The position numbers were made by a program, and so were the translations under genes. The notes under the pieces are model-generated. The model ran no database searches and had not been told where the DNA came from. It saw only the letters and a list, made by a program, of their open reading frames with translations. A DNA stretch of 64,000 nt from Symsagittifera roscoffensis. Its lineage: Eukaryota; Xenacoelomorpha; Acoela; Convolutidae. The stretch covers positions 60,352,754 to 60,416,753 of the forward strand of contig NC_087065.1 of assembly GCF_963678635.1 (NCBI RefSeq), written 5' to 3'. The stretch's first letter is position 1. Each line of letters starts with the position of its first letter. This document shows positions 25,001 through 33,611 of the stretch, one piece after another.

Positions 25001-26318
25001 CCGATGTTTTCGTGTTAACAACTGCTATTCTAATTGTTTTACTGTGTTAAAATTATTATTTTGACTTTTGAAGTAAGTTAACCCCAATATTTATGCTTTG
25101 AGTTATTTTTTTAGTCAGTGAACGGAATGAAAAGTCTTATAAATCTCGTGATGATTTATAACAGGAAAGTTTTAAAGTTTAATCAAGCTGAAATATGATT
25201 TTTCAGGCTTTGACTTTAACTTTTTTTCAATTCAATTTTATTTCACCTATTACAACGAAGTATATCACGGTTTTTCCTTGTCAAATTTGAAAAGTCATCA
25301 AAAGTTTTGAAATTTCGCATCGTCTTCTAACTTCGAAAGTGGGTTTTCACATCAAATTTTCCCATGTAATGAAAACTTACCGATTGATTAATTTGCTCAA
25401 AGTTGTTAGTTTTATCAAGAAAATCTCATTCATATTTTGTTCATAAATTAGTTTCAAAGCCAGGTTTAAAAGTCAATGAACGACTCTTATATCGGTCTTG
25501 ATGAATTTTGTTCTCAGGAAAAAGTCTTAAAATGATCTAATAACTACCGAAGTACTTTCATATATGATAATTCGTCTATGGTTTCCTTTAGGTATGTATG
25601 CACTTTTTGAAGGTCTATTGAAACTGATCTGCTAAAGTAAGAAAAAATCTCTCAACGGAATAAAAACTTTACCTATTGATCCAGTTTTCTCAAAATGAGT
25701 TTTTTTCATCAAAAAAGTGACGTTCACAAACTGTTCTTGAAATTCGAATGTTAAAAGGCAAAAAGCTTAAAGGAAAAACAAAAAAAAATCCGTCATCTGT
25801 TTTGCTGTTTCTTTTTCGAGTTGCCAGGTTCTTCCTCCATACTGTCTCTTAGCTGTTTTTTTTTACCTATGCAGCGTTTCAGTACCTTAAATAGTAGTTA
25901 ACGAGGTAAATTTTCTTTTAGGACATGTGGTTTTCGTTTCAATGGAAGCTATTAAAAGTTTGTTCTCTCGATGTTATATCGGAAGCTTGACTTGAAAAGG
26001 TGGCTGACTGTTGTTTGGCTATCTTGTAAGCTTAAGTAAGCTATGGCTTAATTTAAAAGGATCACATTGTTAATCATAGTACACAAGCACTTTCGAACCC
26101 GCAATCCTTGTTTAAGTGAAATATATTTTCAATTGGTTTAGGATCATGATCTTATGAAGACGGTTGAAGAAAGCAAGCGTCTGGAGCAGGAGTTCCGTCA
26201 GTACATAGACCTGAAGATTGAAAACGAGGAACCGGAACTGACGTTCAGGACGCTTTGTGAAGCCATCGCTCGCCTTTCCTCCGAGTACCAATGGGTGCCT
26301 GTTAAATGGGTGTTGTAG
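14577..26318 (+). CDS. MPP2/MPP6: MPP2/MPP6 (Varicose)-type MAGUK scaffold, complete CDS
   Basis: Ten exons join in phase: 14577-16074, 16431-16771, 16956-17211, 17527-17705, 18429-18563, 20524-20698, 21141-21308, 23102-23195, 23516-23765 and 26142-26318. They give 1090 residues and a TAG stop. Domains in order: a disordered N-terminal region (1-500), two L27 domains (about 515-630), PDZ (about 656-748), SH3 (about 759-821), a basic hook (about 822-870) and a guanylate-kinase-like domain (about 880-1085), ending WVPVKWVL as MPP2/MPP6 proteins end. [21 protein letters not shown] and [19 protein letters not shown] are near-diagnostic of this clade. The family scaffolds lateral membrane and septate-junction complexes beneath the plasma membrane. 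The start is the first ATG after an in-frame TGA at 14559. The protein is about twice the usual length because of the N-terminal extension. The GUK P-loop lacks the catalytic Lys, so the domain probably binds proteins instead of phosphorylating GMP. Confidence 0.94.
16431..16771 (+). CDS. MPP2/MPP6: MPP-like exon 2: L27 domains
   Basis: Acceptor TTCTAG, donor GCG|GTGAGA, phase 1 in and 0 out. [19 protein letters not shown] is the first L27 helix pair. [16 protein letters not shown] and [11 protein letters not shown] begin the second. L27 domains mediate heterodimerisation with other L27 scaffolds. Confidence 0.93.
16956..17211 (+). CDS. MPP2/MPP6: MPP-like exon 3: end of L27, first half of PDZ
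   Basis: Acceptor TCTTGCAG, donor CAAG|GTCATG, phase 0 in and 1 out. [14 protein letters not shown] completes the second L27. [14 protein letters not shown] contains the PDZ carboxylate-binding loop (PLGL), and [12 protein letters not shown] is typical of the MPP2/MPP6 PDZ. Confidence 0.93.
17527..17705 (+). CDS. MPP2/MPP6: MPP-like exon 4: second half of PDZ
   Basis: Acceptor TTTCTAG, donor CAT|GTGAGT, phase 1 in and 0 out. [16 protein letters not shown] is the conserved PDZ core. The segment between it and the last strand ([12 protein letters not shown]) carries [13 protein letters not shown], which looks longer than in vertebrate relatives. Confidence 0.93.
18429..18563 (+). CDS. MPP2/MPP6: MPP-like exon 5: SH3 domain
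   Basis: Acceptor CTATTCAG, donor CAG|GTATAC, phase 0 both ends. It encodes [19 protein letters not shown] and the SH3 core up to DPNWWQ. The NWWQ end is the usual SH3 Trp pair. Confidence 0.93.
18966..19020 (+). repeat. Dispersed motif around TTTTCCAACCTAAGTCGCAAAT
   Basis: GTTATAGTATGAACTATC, a T run and CCAACCTAAGTCGCAAAT lie in MPP intron 5. Related copies are at 23790-23850 and, more diverged, 9878-9930. The first half reads GCGTAGTGTGATAGTACGA in the 23.8-kb copy. Confidence 0.6.
19208..19275 (+). repeat. tRNA-derived sequence (SINE head or tRNA fossil)
   Basis: TAGCGTAGAGGTAGGT (19215-19230) resembles a Pol III A box. GGTTCGAACC (19256-19265) is a perfect B box at tRNA-like distance. 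The arms do not fold into a clear complete cloverleaf and no mature 3' end is evident, so I call it tRNA-derived and not a working tRNA. Confidence 0.5.
19520..19545 (+). repeat. Hairpin motif GCGAAG..CTTCGC, copy 2
   Basis: GCGAAGTGCAAGTTCTC followed by CTCTGTGTA, in MPP intron 5. It immediately precedes R1 copy c. Confidence 0.55.
19547..19900 (+). repeat. Dispersed repeat family R1, copy c
   Basis: Contains GGAAGGTAAACTCCGCTATC, GTCACGAAAAATGTGATCGA and ATTGATCCAGTTTTCT in R1 order, inside MPP intron 5. The last part (19780-19890) is partly duplicated. Confidence 0.7.
20524..20698 (+). CDS. MPP2/MPP6: MPP-like exon 6: SH3 end and basic hook
   Basis: Acceptor CTGTTTAG, donor AATA|GTATGT, phase 0 in and 1 out. 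[15 protein letters not shown] completes the SH3. [10 protein letters not shown] is the polybasic hook, a known protein 4.1-binding type segment in this family. Confidence 0.92.
21141..21308 (+). CDS. MPP2/MPP6: MPP-like exon 7: start of GUK domain
   Basis: Acceptor TTTTTCAG, donor CCTA|GTGAGA, phase 1 both ends. [18 protein letters not shown] is followed by [15 protein letters not shown], the P-loop region with Arg where active guanylate kinases have Lys. Confidence 0.93.
21429..22249. mobile_element. Foldback element with iterated terminal repeats, MPP intron 7
   Basis: The left end (21429-21480) reads GCGACAATTTTTAACAGTC and then AGCGACAATTCGTAACAA. The right end (22201-22249) carries the reverse complement, with ACGAATTGTCGC twice. 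Just inside, the left arm holds two copies of AAAGATACCATACCAAAAG and the right arm holds inverted relatives (GGTATCTTTTGGAATGGTAT). No transposase ORF is visible in the roughly 720 bases between, so it is non-autonomous. Confidence 0.6.
22285..22330 (-). repeat. Dispersed GCAAATAGCACAGAATGTTCC motif, copy 1 (diverged)
   Basis: On the minus strand: AACAAAGATAGCCGGCTT and then GTACAGAATGTTCCGATC. Better copies are at 37770-37810, 42735-42775 and 49635-49679. Confidence 0.5.
22337..22870 (+). repeat. Dispersed repeat family R1, copy d
   Basis: In MPP intron 7. It has the TCATGAACGCAGTGAATACT start, CGGGAAAAAGTGTTAAAATT, GCAAACTCCGCTATGGAGCA, CTAGTTTCGAAAGTGGAATT and the ATCAAAAAATGCCAATCATA end. 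The tail (TTGAAATTCGAAAGTTGA) is duplicated at 22676 and 22778. Confidence 0.75.
23102..23195 (+). CDS. MPP2/MPP6: MPP-like exon 8: GUK, GMP-binding region
   Basis: Acceptor TGTTTACAG, donor ACAT|GTAAGC, phase 1 in and 2 out. [19 protein letters not shown] is the TSRxxRxxExxGxxYxF guanylate-kinase signature. Confidence 0.92.
23516..23765 (+). CDS. MPP2/MPP6: MPP-like exon 9: GUK core
   Basis: Acceptor GTCTTCAG, donor AAGT|GTAAGA, phase 2 in and 0 out. It encodes [39 protein letters not shown] and the following helix, in the order seen in MPP2/MPP6. Confidence 0.93.
23790..23850 (+). repeat. Dispersed CCAACCTAAGT motif, second intronic copy
   Basis: GCGTAGTGTGATAGTACGAC, a T run and CCAACCTAAGTAGCAAAT, at the start of MPP intron 9. 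Confidence 0.6.
24370..24395 (+). repeat. Hairpin motif GCGAAG..CTTCGC, copy 3
   Basis: GCGAAGCATAGCTTCGC followed by CTCTGTGTA, a perfect 7-bp stem in MPP intron 9. Confidence 0.6.
25110..25870 (+). repeat. Dispersed repeat family R1, copies e (two adjoining)
   Basis: In MPP intron 9. One copy starts near GTGAACGGAATGAAAAGTCT (25113) and runs to about 25460. A second starts at CAATGAACGACTCTTATATC (25471) and includes AACGGAATAAAAACTTTACC and TATTGATCCAGTTTTCTC. Confidence 0.7.
26142..26318 (+). CDS. MPP2/MPP6: MPP-like exon 10: GUK end and stop
   Basis: Acceptor TGGTTTAG, phase 0 in. It encodes [18 protein letters not shown] through [10 protein letters not shown] and TAG (26316-26318). 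A run of ten C lies just after the stop at 26331-26340. Confidence 0.93.
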   Translation, partial: DHDLMKTVEESKRLEQEFRQYIDLKIENEEPELTFRTLCEAIARLSSEYQWVPVKWVL

Positions 26319-26968
26319 GGGAGAAGACATCCCCCCCCCCGTCGAACCCAAACGCCCTCCTCATCTCAATCATGAACCCCACATAGACAGGCTAATGAAG
26401 TAGCGTAACACAACGTCTCATATTACACAACCAATGCAGCAATCAGAATCCAAGAAATGGTGGAGCACAAAATGGTTACAAATCATCCATATGCAGCAAA
26501 TGAACTTCAATGCAGAAAGAAAAACTATTTTCCTGACTATTCTTTGTAAATTTTGTCCAAAATGTAATATTGCTTCCACTTCATGGTATGCAAACGCTTC
26601 TATGCCAACGTCGAAAACCAACGGTTTTATGTAATTGCCCTGTTTGATGGTCTATTTAATAGGCTATCATACTTTTTCCTCGTGAAATGGATTTTTCTGC
26701 AAATAATTGTGGTTTCTTGGGTCTAGCTGTTTGATCCATTGTCGGAGTTAAAGAATTAGCTTATTTTTTATCACTTTTATATGAGCATTCTATATGTCGT
26801 GATATATCTTTCCATTTTCACATATCAACTGACTAAATTTTCTGTTCATTTTCAATTGTATTTTAAATACTCTTTTAAAATACCCTAATTTTATGTAATG
26901 GCTATAAGTATTATCATCTTGCTCTAAACATTTGTAACTTTGTAACTACTATAGCTATCTGTTTGACA

Positions 26969-27225
26969 CTATGGTTGAGCAAGGTCTAATTCTTTTAATC
27001 TTGTGGAGAAATTCTCTAATTGTGATTTGTAGATTAGTCCAAATTTAGTAACAAAAAGCGTTTTTGAAGATGGTGTGAAACGATATTTGATCACCCGACA
27101 GACATCTTCTATGGCCTTCTCTTTATCTCTTCTTTTGTACTTGTACTTTCCTCCTCCCAGATCTATTCGGACTATAATTAAATTTCCTCTCAACTGTCTT
27201 TTTAAGTGGCAGCAAAATTGAGAGT
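26969..27225 (-). CDS. Small minus-strand ORF, unrecognised
   Basis: Open from a TGA near 27230 to TAG at 26969-26971, with no ATG. It encodes a basic segment with IDLGGGKYKYKRRDKEK, an EDVCRVIKYRF block and a C-terminal LENFSTRLKELDLAQ. Composition is more protein-like than neighbours. It overlaps the likely 3' untranslated region of the MPP-like gene on the other strand. It could be a decayed exon or chance. Confidence 0.25.
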
Positions 27226-27307
27226 ATAGTCAGGGGGAATCCGTCGTGCCCCGAAGGAGCGAATGACCGGAATTTATGTAAAGCAGAAATTCTGTATTCA
27301 TGAATTC

Positions 27308-27313
27308 AATAAA
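27308..27313 (+). terminator. Candidate polyadenylation signal of the MPP-like gene
   Basis: AATAAA is the first canonical signal after the stop at 26318, about 990 bases downstream. No canonical signal occurs nearer, so the 3' untranslated region is either long or uses a variant signal. Confidence 0.4.
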
Positions 27314-27429
27314 TATAGGCGTGAAAATCCTCCAATTTTGATAGCCTAGATGACTTTGATTTGTTGAAAATTTTCGGACATGCGGATAGCTCCAAATAGT
27401 GAGACCCATACGGGTTACGCTTTACATTA

Positions 27430-27651
27430 GCGAGCGTGTTGAGCAGCCGTGGCCGAGTTGGGTAAGGCACATGTCTCATCACGAGGGTCGAGCATTCGAA
27501 TCCCACTTCGGTCACGATTGGATGGGTCCCAGAGTCATCCGTCTCCTCAAGGTGGGACCGGCTGCGTCGAAATGGCTGACCTCGTCCTACATTGGTTGAT
27601 CCTGCACTGAACAGGAACGGGGGCTGTTTATAAAAAAAGCGAGCGTTGTTA
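27430..27651 (+). mobile_element. tRNA-derived SINE with target-site duplication
   Basis: The body (about 27441-27639) starts GAGCAGCCGTGGCCGAGTTG. GTGGCCGAGTTGGGTAAGGC is an A box like those of Ser/Leu tRNAs, and ATTCGAATCCC is the B box. A tRNA-unrelated tail follows to GGGGGCTGTTTATAAAAAAA. The flanks GCGAGCGTGTT (27430-27440) and GCGAGCGTTGTT (27640-27651) are a near-perfect target-site duplication, confirming an insertion. It has no coding capacity and would depend on a LINE partner. Confidence 0.82.
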
Positions 27652-27939
27652 ATCCCGATGTTTTCCTGTTAACTGCTAGTCTAACTGGGTTACTTGTGAT
27701 ATATTGATATGGGGTTTGTTTTTTAAATTCCTTTCATGTTCAGTTAAATTCCCATGCTAAAAAGACACTTTGTTACAAGACAATGTGATCGTATTCTAAT
27801 TTCGAAAGTGGAGTTTCATTTCAGAATTCCCCATGGTATGAAAACTGATCAATTAATTACTTTTCTCAAAATAGTGTTTTTTTTCAAAAAATGTCGACTG
27901 TAAATTTTTCTTAAAATAAAAGCTTCAAAGCCATAATCA

Positions 27940-28300
27940 CGACTCGATGAACATAGTTCAGAGTGTTCAGAGGTCTTCTTGATGTTTTTCCCTTTTTTCA
28001 GAGAGACTTAAAAATTTGTTCAGGCTCTAAATTACTTTTTCGCGGTTTGACTTTTGGTTTCATTTTAGATTTTGTTCATTTCCTTTGTTCAAAGGAAGTC
28101 AAACTCCACTATCGAATAGCAAAGAGATAACGGTAGCGAAAAACAAGATTGACGTCTAGTTTTGCAAATGGAATTTTTTTTCATTTTTCCCAGCGAAAAA
28201 CAAAGCTTATTTTTGATGCAATTTTCTCAAAATGGGTTACTTCTATCAAAAAAGTACCAGTCATAACTTACTTTAAATCTGCAAGTTGGATCGAATTAGA
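27940..28300 (+). repeat. Dispersed repeat family R1, copy f
   Basis: Starts CGATGAACATAGTTCAGAGT and includes TTGTTCAGGCTC, AAGGAAGTCAAACTCCACTA and ATCAAAAAAGTACCAGTCAT. It lies upstream of the Gypsy-type element. Confidence 0.7.
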
Positions 28301-28748
28301 ATGAAGGCCAGCAATTTGGTCTTAATAATATGAAAAAAGAAGCTAAATACATTTTTCTGTATTTACATAGCGTTTGGGGGATGAAAAAGAAGGAAAAACT
28401 CATTTCTCCAGCGTAACGAAGGGACAGTCAGGACCTTCAGCGCAGTCCTGTTTTTCTCAAAAACTGTTTATTTGGACACTTATTGCTGAGGCTCGTTCTA
28501 AATCATTTATGCGACTCTAGGTTTTGGTTGATTTTACTGAAAAAATTGCTTTTATTGTTTCTCGTCTTTTTACTGATACATAGTTGGCTAAGGTTGAAGA
28601 ATAAACTAAATGATGAATAAAAGGTAAGTTTGAAAGAATCATCAAAAGGTTTAACATTGAAATTTAGGTTTTTGCAGTCTTTTTTAACTTGTGGCCTTAT
28701 TGTTTGTCTTGAATTTCATCTCAAAAAGTATTCGCACAAAGTTTAAAG

Positions 28749-29500
28749 ATGATTCTCGAAATTAGCCAGCGGAACGAAAAGGAGTGGGAAAATCCGCTTA
28801 ATATACTATCATTCTGGGACGCACGGACGCCAGAACCCCCAATCTACTGGGAGGAGTGGATCATAAAGTTCCGCTGGGGCATGATCGCAAAATATGACTT
28901 TGACCCTGATGATTTTTATTTTGTGCGTACGTTAAATGCGGCGGCCATTGCAGCGTTGCCAGAGGATGTAAATGGGAAAAATCGTATCGAGGCGGAAAAG
29001 AAGTTGAAGTCTTACCTAAATCTCTGTATTGGAGACGAAGCGTAAAGGATATTTAAAGCCCGAAAACCGGCGGTAAATGTTAAAACGGAAAGGTACCCAC
29101 GGGTATTGGACGAAATGCAAAATGTCTTCAAACGCGAGCGAAATGTGACACATGAGAGGGGACTCTTCTATGGAAGAAAGCAGAGGGAAAATGAAACGTT
29201 TGGAAAATTCCTGGCATAATTAAGCGCTCTTGCGGGCAGGTGTGATTTTGCTAACGCGGGCGAAAATGTTCGTGATGTTTTTATTATTAACATGCGGGAA
29301 TCGGATTGCCAAAGAGAATTATCACGATCAACAAAGTTACCGGAGGAGGTTTTCAGGATTGCACTGTCCTATGAGCGAGGTGAACGTGCATAAAAATCCT
29401 ACACCGGAAAACCGGCCTCGTTCGCGCCGCCGATAACCATCAAACAGGAGCCAGTTAAAAATATCAGAAGGGGACAGGGATATTTCAGAGCTCGAGCTCG
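28749..29500 (+). pseudogene. Gypsy-type element: Gag, broken
   Basis: A 98-codon ORF (28749-29045) reads EWENPLNILSFWDARTPEPP and continues to LNLCIGDEA. After its stop the same protein continues in changing frames (FKRERNVTHERGLF, then DVFIINMRESDCQRELSRST and a FRIALSYERGE block), the usual tail of a Ty3/Gypsy Gag. At least three disabling breaks separate the pieces. Confidence 0.82.
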
Positions 29501-29539
29501 CGGGGGACGCGGAAAATATACACAAAGATCAAGCAGTGG

Positions 29540-29690
29540 GAGCGGCGGAAGTAACCGTAGGTGTTATAATTGTGACGCGCCGAATTTTTTTCTCGATCAT
29601 ATTGCGAGTTGTCCTGCAAAGGGAGCAACATGTAATGCGTGTCGAAATTGGGACATTTTAAACGCACATGCAGGGGAGTTAGAAGAGGTA
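29540..29690 (+). pseudogene. Gypsy-type element: zinc-knuckle region
   Basis: RCYNCDAPNFFLDHIASC followed by KGATCNAC is a pair of CCHC-like knuckles at the Gag C-terminus. RT begins only about 200 bases later, leaving no room for a normal aspartic protease; no DSG/DTG motif is seen. Confidence 0.75.
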
Positions 29691-29879
29691 CTAACCAGTG
29701 GAGAGGACGAGAAAAGATGGGAATCACGGGGGAAGGGAGCAGTCAGGAAGAGGAGGAATATGATGAATTACAAACATATTTCTCTAAGTGGTAGCCAAAT
29801 TTATTTACCAGAACAGGGAAAATCCGAAACGCTAAAGTAAGAGCCGAGTTTTTTGAAAATCTAAAGCCGATACAATAAA

Positions 29880-30765
29880 AAGGGCGTCGAGTGCCTTTCA
29901 GTCTACAAGATAAAGTAGACAAGGAAATTGATCGATTGATAAAAGAAGGTCTTATCATCAAAGTACAAAAATGTTTGGATAAGAAATTTGTCTCTCCTAT
30001 AGTAATCACAGTAAAAAAAGGTGGAAGTATCAAAAAATGGCATGAGAATCAAGAGAACTGAACAAGCAAGTACACAAGAATAGGTACCAAATGCCATAAT
30101 AGGAATAAGTCAATTAATTGCAGAACGAAAAGCAGGGGATGTACACTTTACAACTTTGGATTTCACTTACGCGTACGGACAAGTTTCCTTGGAACAAAAG
30201 GCAAGCGAGCAATGCAATTTTTCACTAGTCGGCGGAAAATCGACGGGAACATATTGTTTTAAAAACGGTTTTACGGGCTCACATCAATGCCGGCGGAGCT
30301 TCAAAAAGTCATTGATAATTTACTTAAGGAATTTCCTCAGGCAAATGCTTTCATCGATGATATCCTAATTGCGTCGAAGGGAGCAAAAATAGAGCATATT
30401 GCATTAGTGGAAAAAATATTGAAGAAATTGGACGTATCAAACGTTTCTTTGAAAACACGGAAATGCGAATTTGCAAAAACCGAGTGTAAATAGTTAGAGT
30501 TTCGAATTGGGGAAAATGGCATCGCGCCATTAGTCCGGAAAACATAAACGGTAGAAGATTTGAAAACCCCAAAATCTAGAAAGCAATTAAAGTCACTAAT
30601 GGATTCGATGCACAGTTTGCATAAACTTTTGCCAAAAATCGCTGAAGTGAGCGCACCAGTAAGACCATTACTCAGTCAGAACAACGATTTTGTCTGGACG
30701 CCGAATTGCGAGAACGCGTATCAACAACTAAAATCGCTAGTGAAAAACATTGTAGAACTTTGACA
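29880..30765 (+). pseudogene. Gypsy-type element: reverse transcriptase, broken
   Basis: VPFSLQDKVDKEIDRLIKEG starts the RT. TTLDFTYAYGQVSLEQKA is the motif A region (one frame over). FIDDILIASKG is the catalytic YxDD-type motif. LKTPKSRKQLKSLMDSMHSL and FVWTPNCENAYQQLKSL are the connection region. Stops and frame changes interrupt it repeatedly (30060s, 30280s, 30490, 30545). Confidence 0.92.
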
Positions 30766-31200
30766 TTTTCATATTCACCGTGAAACTAGGATAATTTGTG
30801 ATGCTAGTCACGATGGCCTAGGGGCCGTGTTAAAACAGTACAGCGCCTCCGGTTGGCACCCGATTTCGTTTGCGTCACGGTATCTTAATCCGGCCGAGAA
30901 AAAGTATTCTACGAACGAGATAGAATTACTCGCGGTAGTGTGGGCTACGGAACATTTTCGAAACTATATCTATGGACGTTATTTTACAGTTATAGCAGAG
31001 CACAAGGCGTTGCTTACACTAATAAATTCTTCCCCAAAAGGAAATAAAACATTCTTTAGTCGGTTAACTCGATGGTATGATCGACTGGTGCCATACGACT
31101 TTAAAGTTGAACGTTGACAGGGGCCGAAAATGGGAATGGCAGACTATTTGTCTCAGTTTCCATCTGCAGCGGCGCCTGAGATAAGTCATTACGATGAAAG
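30766..31200 (+). pseudogene. Gypsy-type element: RNase H
   Basis: IICDASHDGLGAVLKQYS carries the first catalytic Asp. FASRYLNPAEKKYSTNEIEL carries the Glu, followed by VVWATEHFRNYIYGRYFTV and the normal RNase H end. A TGA at 31117 precedes GMADYLSQFP, the usual ADxLSR boundary. Confidence 0.92.
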
Positions 31201-31535
31201 TTTTACAATAGCGAAAATAAAAAAGATCAACGATGCATTGAAACCTAAAGACCAGTTAAAGCCTGGGAGTCAAAGAGTGAATCAAGTTAGGAAAAACCCG
31301 ACGGTAGAGGGCGGACAGTCATGTTCCTACTCAAAGAGAAAAGTTGTAGCCAATGAAATTAAAAGAAAAATTGAATATGCAAAGATTCACCGTGAGCACA
31401 CGTGCTCACTAGAGGGCGTGGTTTCATGCAACCGATGGTTAGCCAATCAGAATCGAGATATTTGCATACCGGCGGAAATATGCAAATTCCGACCCGAGAA
31501 AATCAGACCTTGTTCTCAGTACGTAAAATCAAGTT

Positions 31536-32785
31536 GTGATCTTAAAGGAATATTACGAAAAGTATTCATCAAAAAATTCACCCGAGAAAAGCGATTCGAA
31601 AACACCTTCAGCTATTGTTAATACCTCCACTCATTCCGGAAATGTAAATCTCAATGTAGCTTTAAATCGATTAAACCAGCCGCCGAGCTTAAGTTCTGAT
31701 TCTGATATAGAAGTAATACCGCCAGATAAAGTTATTCCGAAACCGAATAATTCGAAAAAGTTAAGCACTGTCATTTCATTCCCCCATCAGTTCCCAGGAT
31801 TATCTTATCCCTTTGTGCAAAGTGATAAATGGATTTATTCAATAGTGCCTACTGATAGTCGAGTAGTTAAGAAAATTAATTACCCTGAGATTCTAAATTT
31901 GAAACTATTTGAAGCCGACTTGGAAAAGGACCAGATATTTAAGAAGATCCGCGACGCAATCCGAGACAAGGACCCACGGGCCAAGGACACCATTATTAGA
32001 TTGGGGCAATATTACGCACAACATTTCTACAATTTTGCTGTGCGCGAAAACTGCTTGTGGATGGATGGCCGGCTGGCCATACCGAAGGATATGTCGTCAG
32101 CAGTGTTAAACCGATTGCATCACAACCATCATGGGTGGGATAAAATGTTTGCGGCGGCGAAGAACGTCTGGATACCGCTTATGCATAGAAACCTTGCGGC
32201 CACAACCAAATATTGTAAAAGCTACCTAGAAGCAGGTAAAAATCTTAAACCGGACATTCCAAAAAATGATATGGGGGACACCTATGTGCCCAGGGAACCT
32301 ATTGATTTGGTTCAATTAGATTTCTGGGGTCCGGTAAATTATGTACTGGGTCGGAAGAAAAATGTTCTAGTAGCAGTAGATACGTTTTCGCATTGGCCGT
32401 CGGCTTATGTCTGTTCCAGTTTCTAGTCTAAAATTGTAATAAAATTCCTAAGGAAGTACATAATTACACATGGGCACTCAAGGAAATTACATATGGATCA
32501 AACAACTGCGTTTTTCTCGAATGAGGCACAAAACTTCTGTAATTATGAGGGCATTGAATTTATAAAATCTCCGGTTAAGGACCATCGTGCTACGGGGATG
32601 GTCGAAAGGACAATTGTCTCGATAAAAAACTACGTTCTATAATATCTCCAGGAAAATAAAATTTATAAATTTGGATTAATGATATCCCGTGCCCTGAGTG
32701 CTTTACGATTTGTTCGCATTCTAAGACTAAGCCAGCGCCATTTGAGGCCTATCATAGAAGAGAAGCAAATACGGCCCTTCGAAAT
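31536..32785 (+). pseudogene. Gypsy-type element: linker and integrase, broken
   Basis: A 296-codon ORF (31536-32426) has an acidic linker. An integrase zinc-binding-like segment (LHHNHHGWDKMFAAAKNVWI) follows, with Cys reduced to KYCKSY. The catalytic core then begins at PIDLVQLDFWGPV (first Asp) and VAVDTFSHWPSAY. After a stop, FFSNEAQNF and GMVERTIVSIK (Glu region) continue in other frames to about 32760. This is integrase of the DDE type. The interruptions make it inactive. Confidence 0.9.
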
Positions 32786-33611
32786 TTGACGAAAAAGCCA
32801 TCATTGAAAAATCTAAATTGGAAAATTGTCATTGACCAGAATCTATCTTGTTTAGACAAGGCGAGTGGTCTACCTGATGTGAAATTAAATCTCGATTGGG
32901 AGAAACGTAGTGATCTCGTGTACGCCCCGGAAAACCGTAAAACCCCAAGGGGTTTGGATGAGAATGACGTGATCGAGACAGAAGTGGATCCTAAGGCCAC
33001 AGAGGTGGTGGATCCCAAGGCACGAGAGTTGCCCAAGGCACCAGAGTGGTTAAAACGGCACAAAACCAGTACCACGACGGTATATCAGAAGACCGGGAAA
33101 ACGGACCCAAAGGACCCAAGAAGGTATAGACGTTTACCATTAAAATTGAAAATTAACAAAACACACGCTGCAAATGAAAAAAGGTTCGTTACTAAGGCGA
33201 AGTGGTCTTTCATTTAGAACGGCGGCTGAAGAAAGCCGAATTGAGAAAGGGACCGACGCTAACACCCCGGGTCCAAGCAAGCCTACGAAGCTTAAGAGGC
33301 AAGCGGAAAAGGACCAATTAGAAATAGAACAAGTGCGAAAAACGAAGAAAAATCGAATAGTCGAGTACAGCGAAGATGAAGATACGAAACGAGCGCGAAA
33401 AACAAAGAAAAATCGAATTGTCGAGAACAGCGAAGAAAAAAGTGACGAAGATGAGGATAGCGAATGGGCAGTCGTGGGGCGCGCGGGCGAAACCGAGAAA
33501 ACTGCGGCGATCGGAAAGAACGAACCGTCGGGAACGGATAGGGAACAGACACCAAAAACCGTCGGTAATAAAAAGAAGCTGGGTGAGGACGCAACGCGCA
33601 GATCGACGTGA
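32786..33611 (+). pseudogene. Gypsy-type element: basic/acidic C-terminal tail
   Basis: Two overlapping ORFs (32786-33217, 33174-33611) encode a Lys/Glu-rich, low-complexity tail without a chromodomain. It holds an internal duplication around RKTKKNRIVE followed by an acidic SE/DED stretch. The minus-strand ORFs over 33140-33747 are shadows. No long terminal repeat was found at either end of the element. Confidence 0.7.

Noticed and set aside
27441-27520. Functional tRNA-Ser/Leu gene
   Set aside because: The sequence continues into a SINE-type tail with flanking target duplication, and the cloverleaf is not complete.
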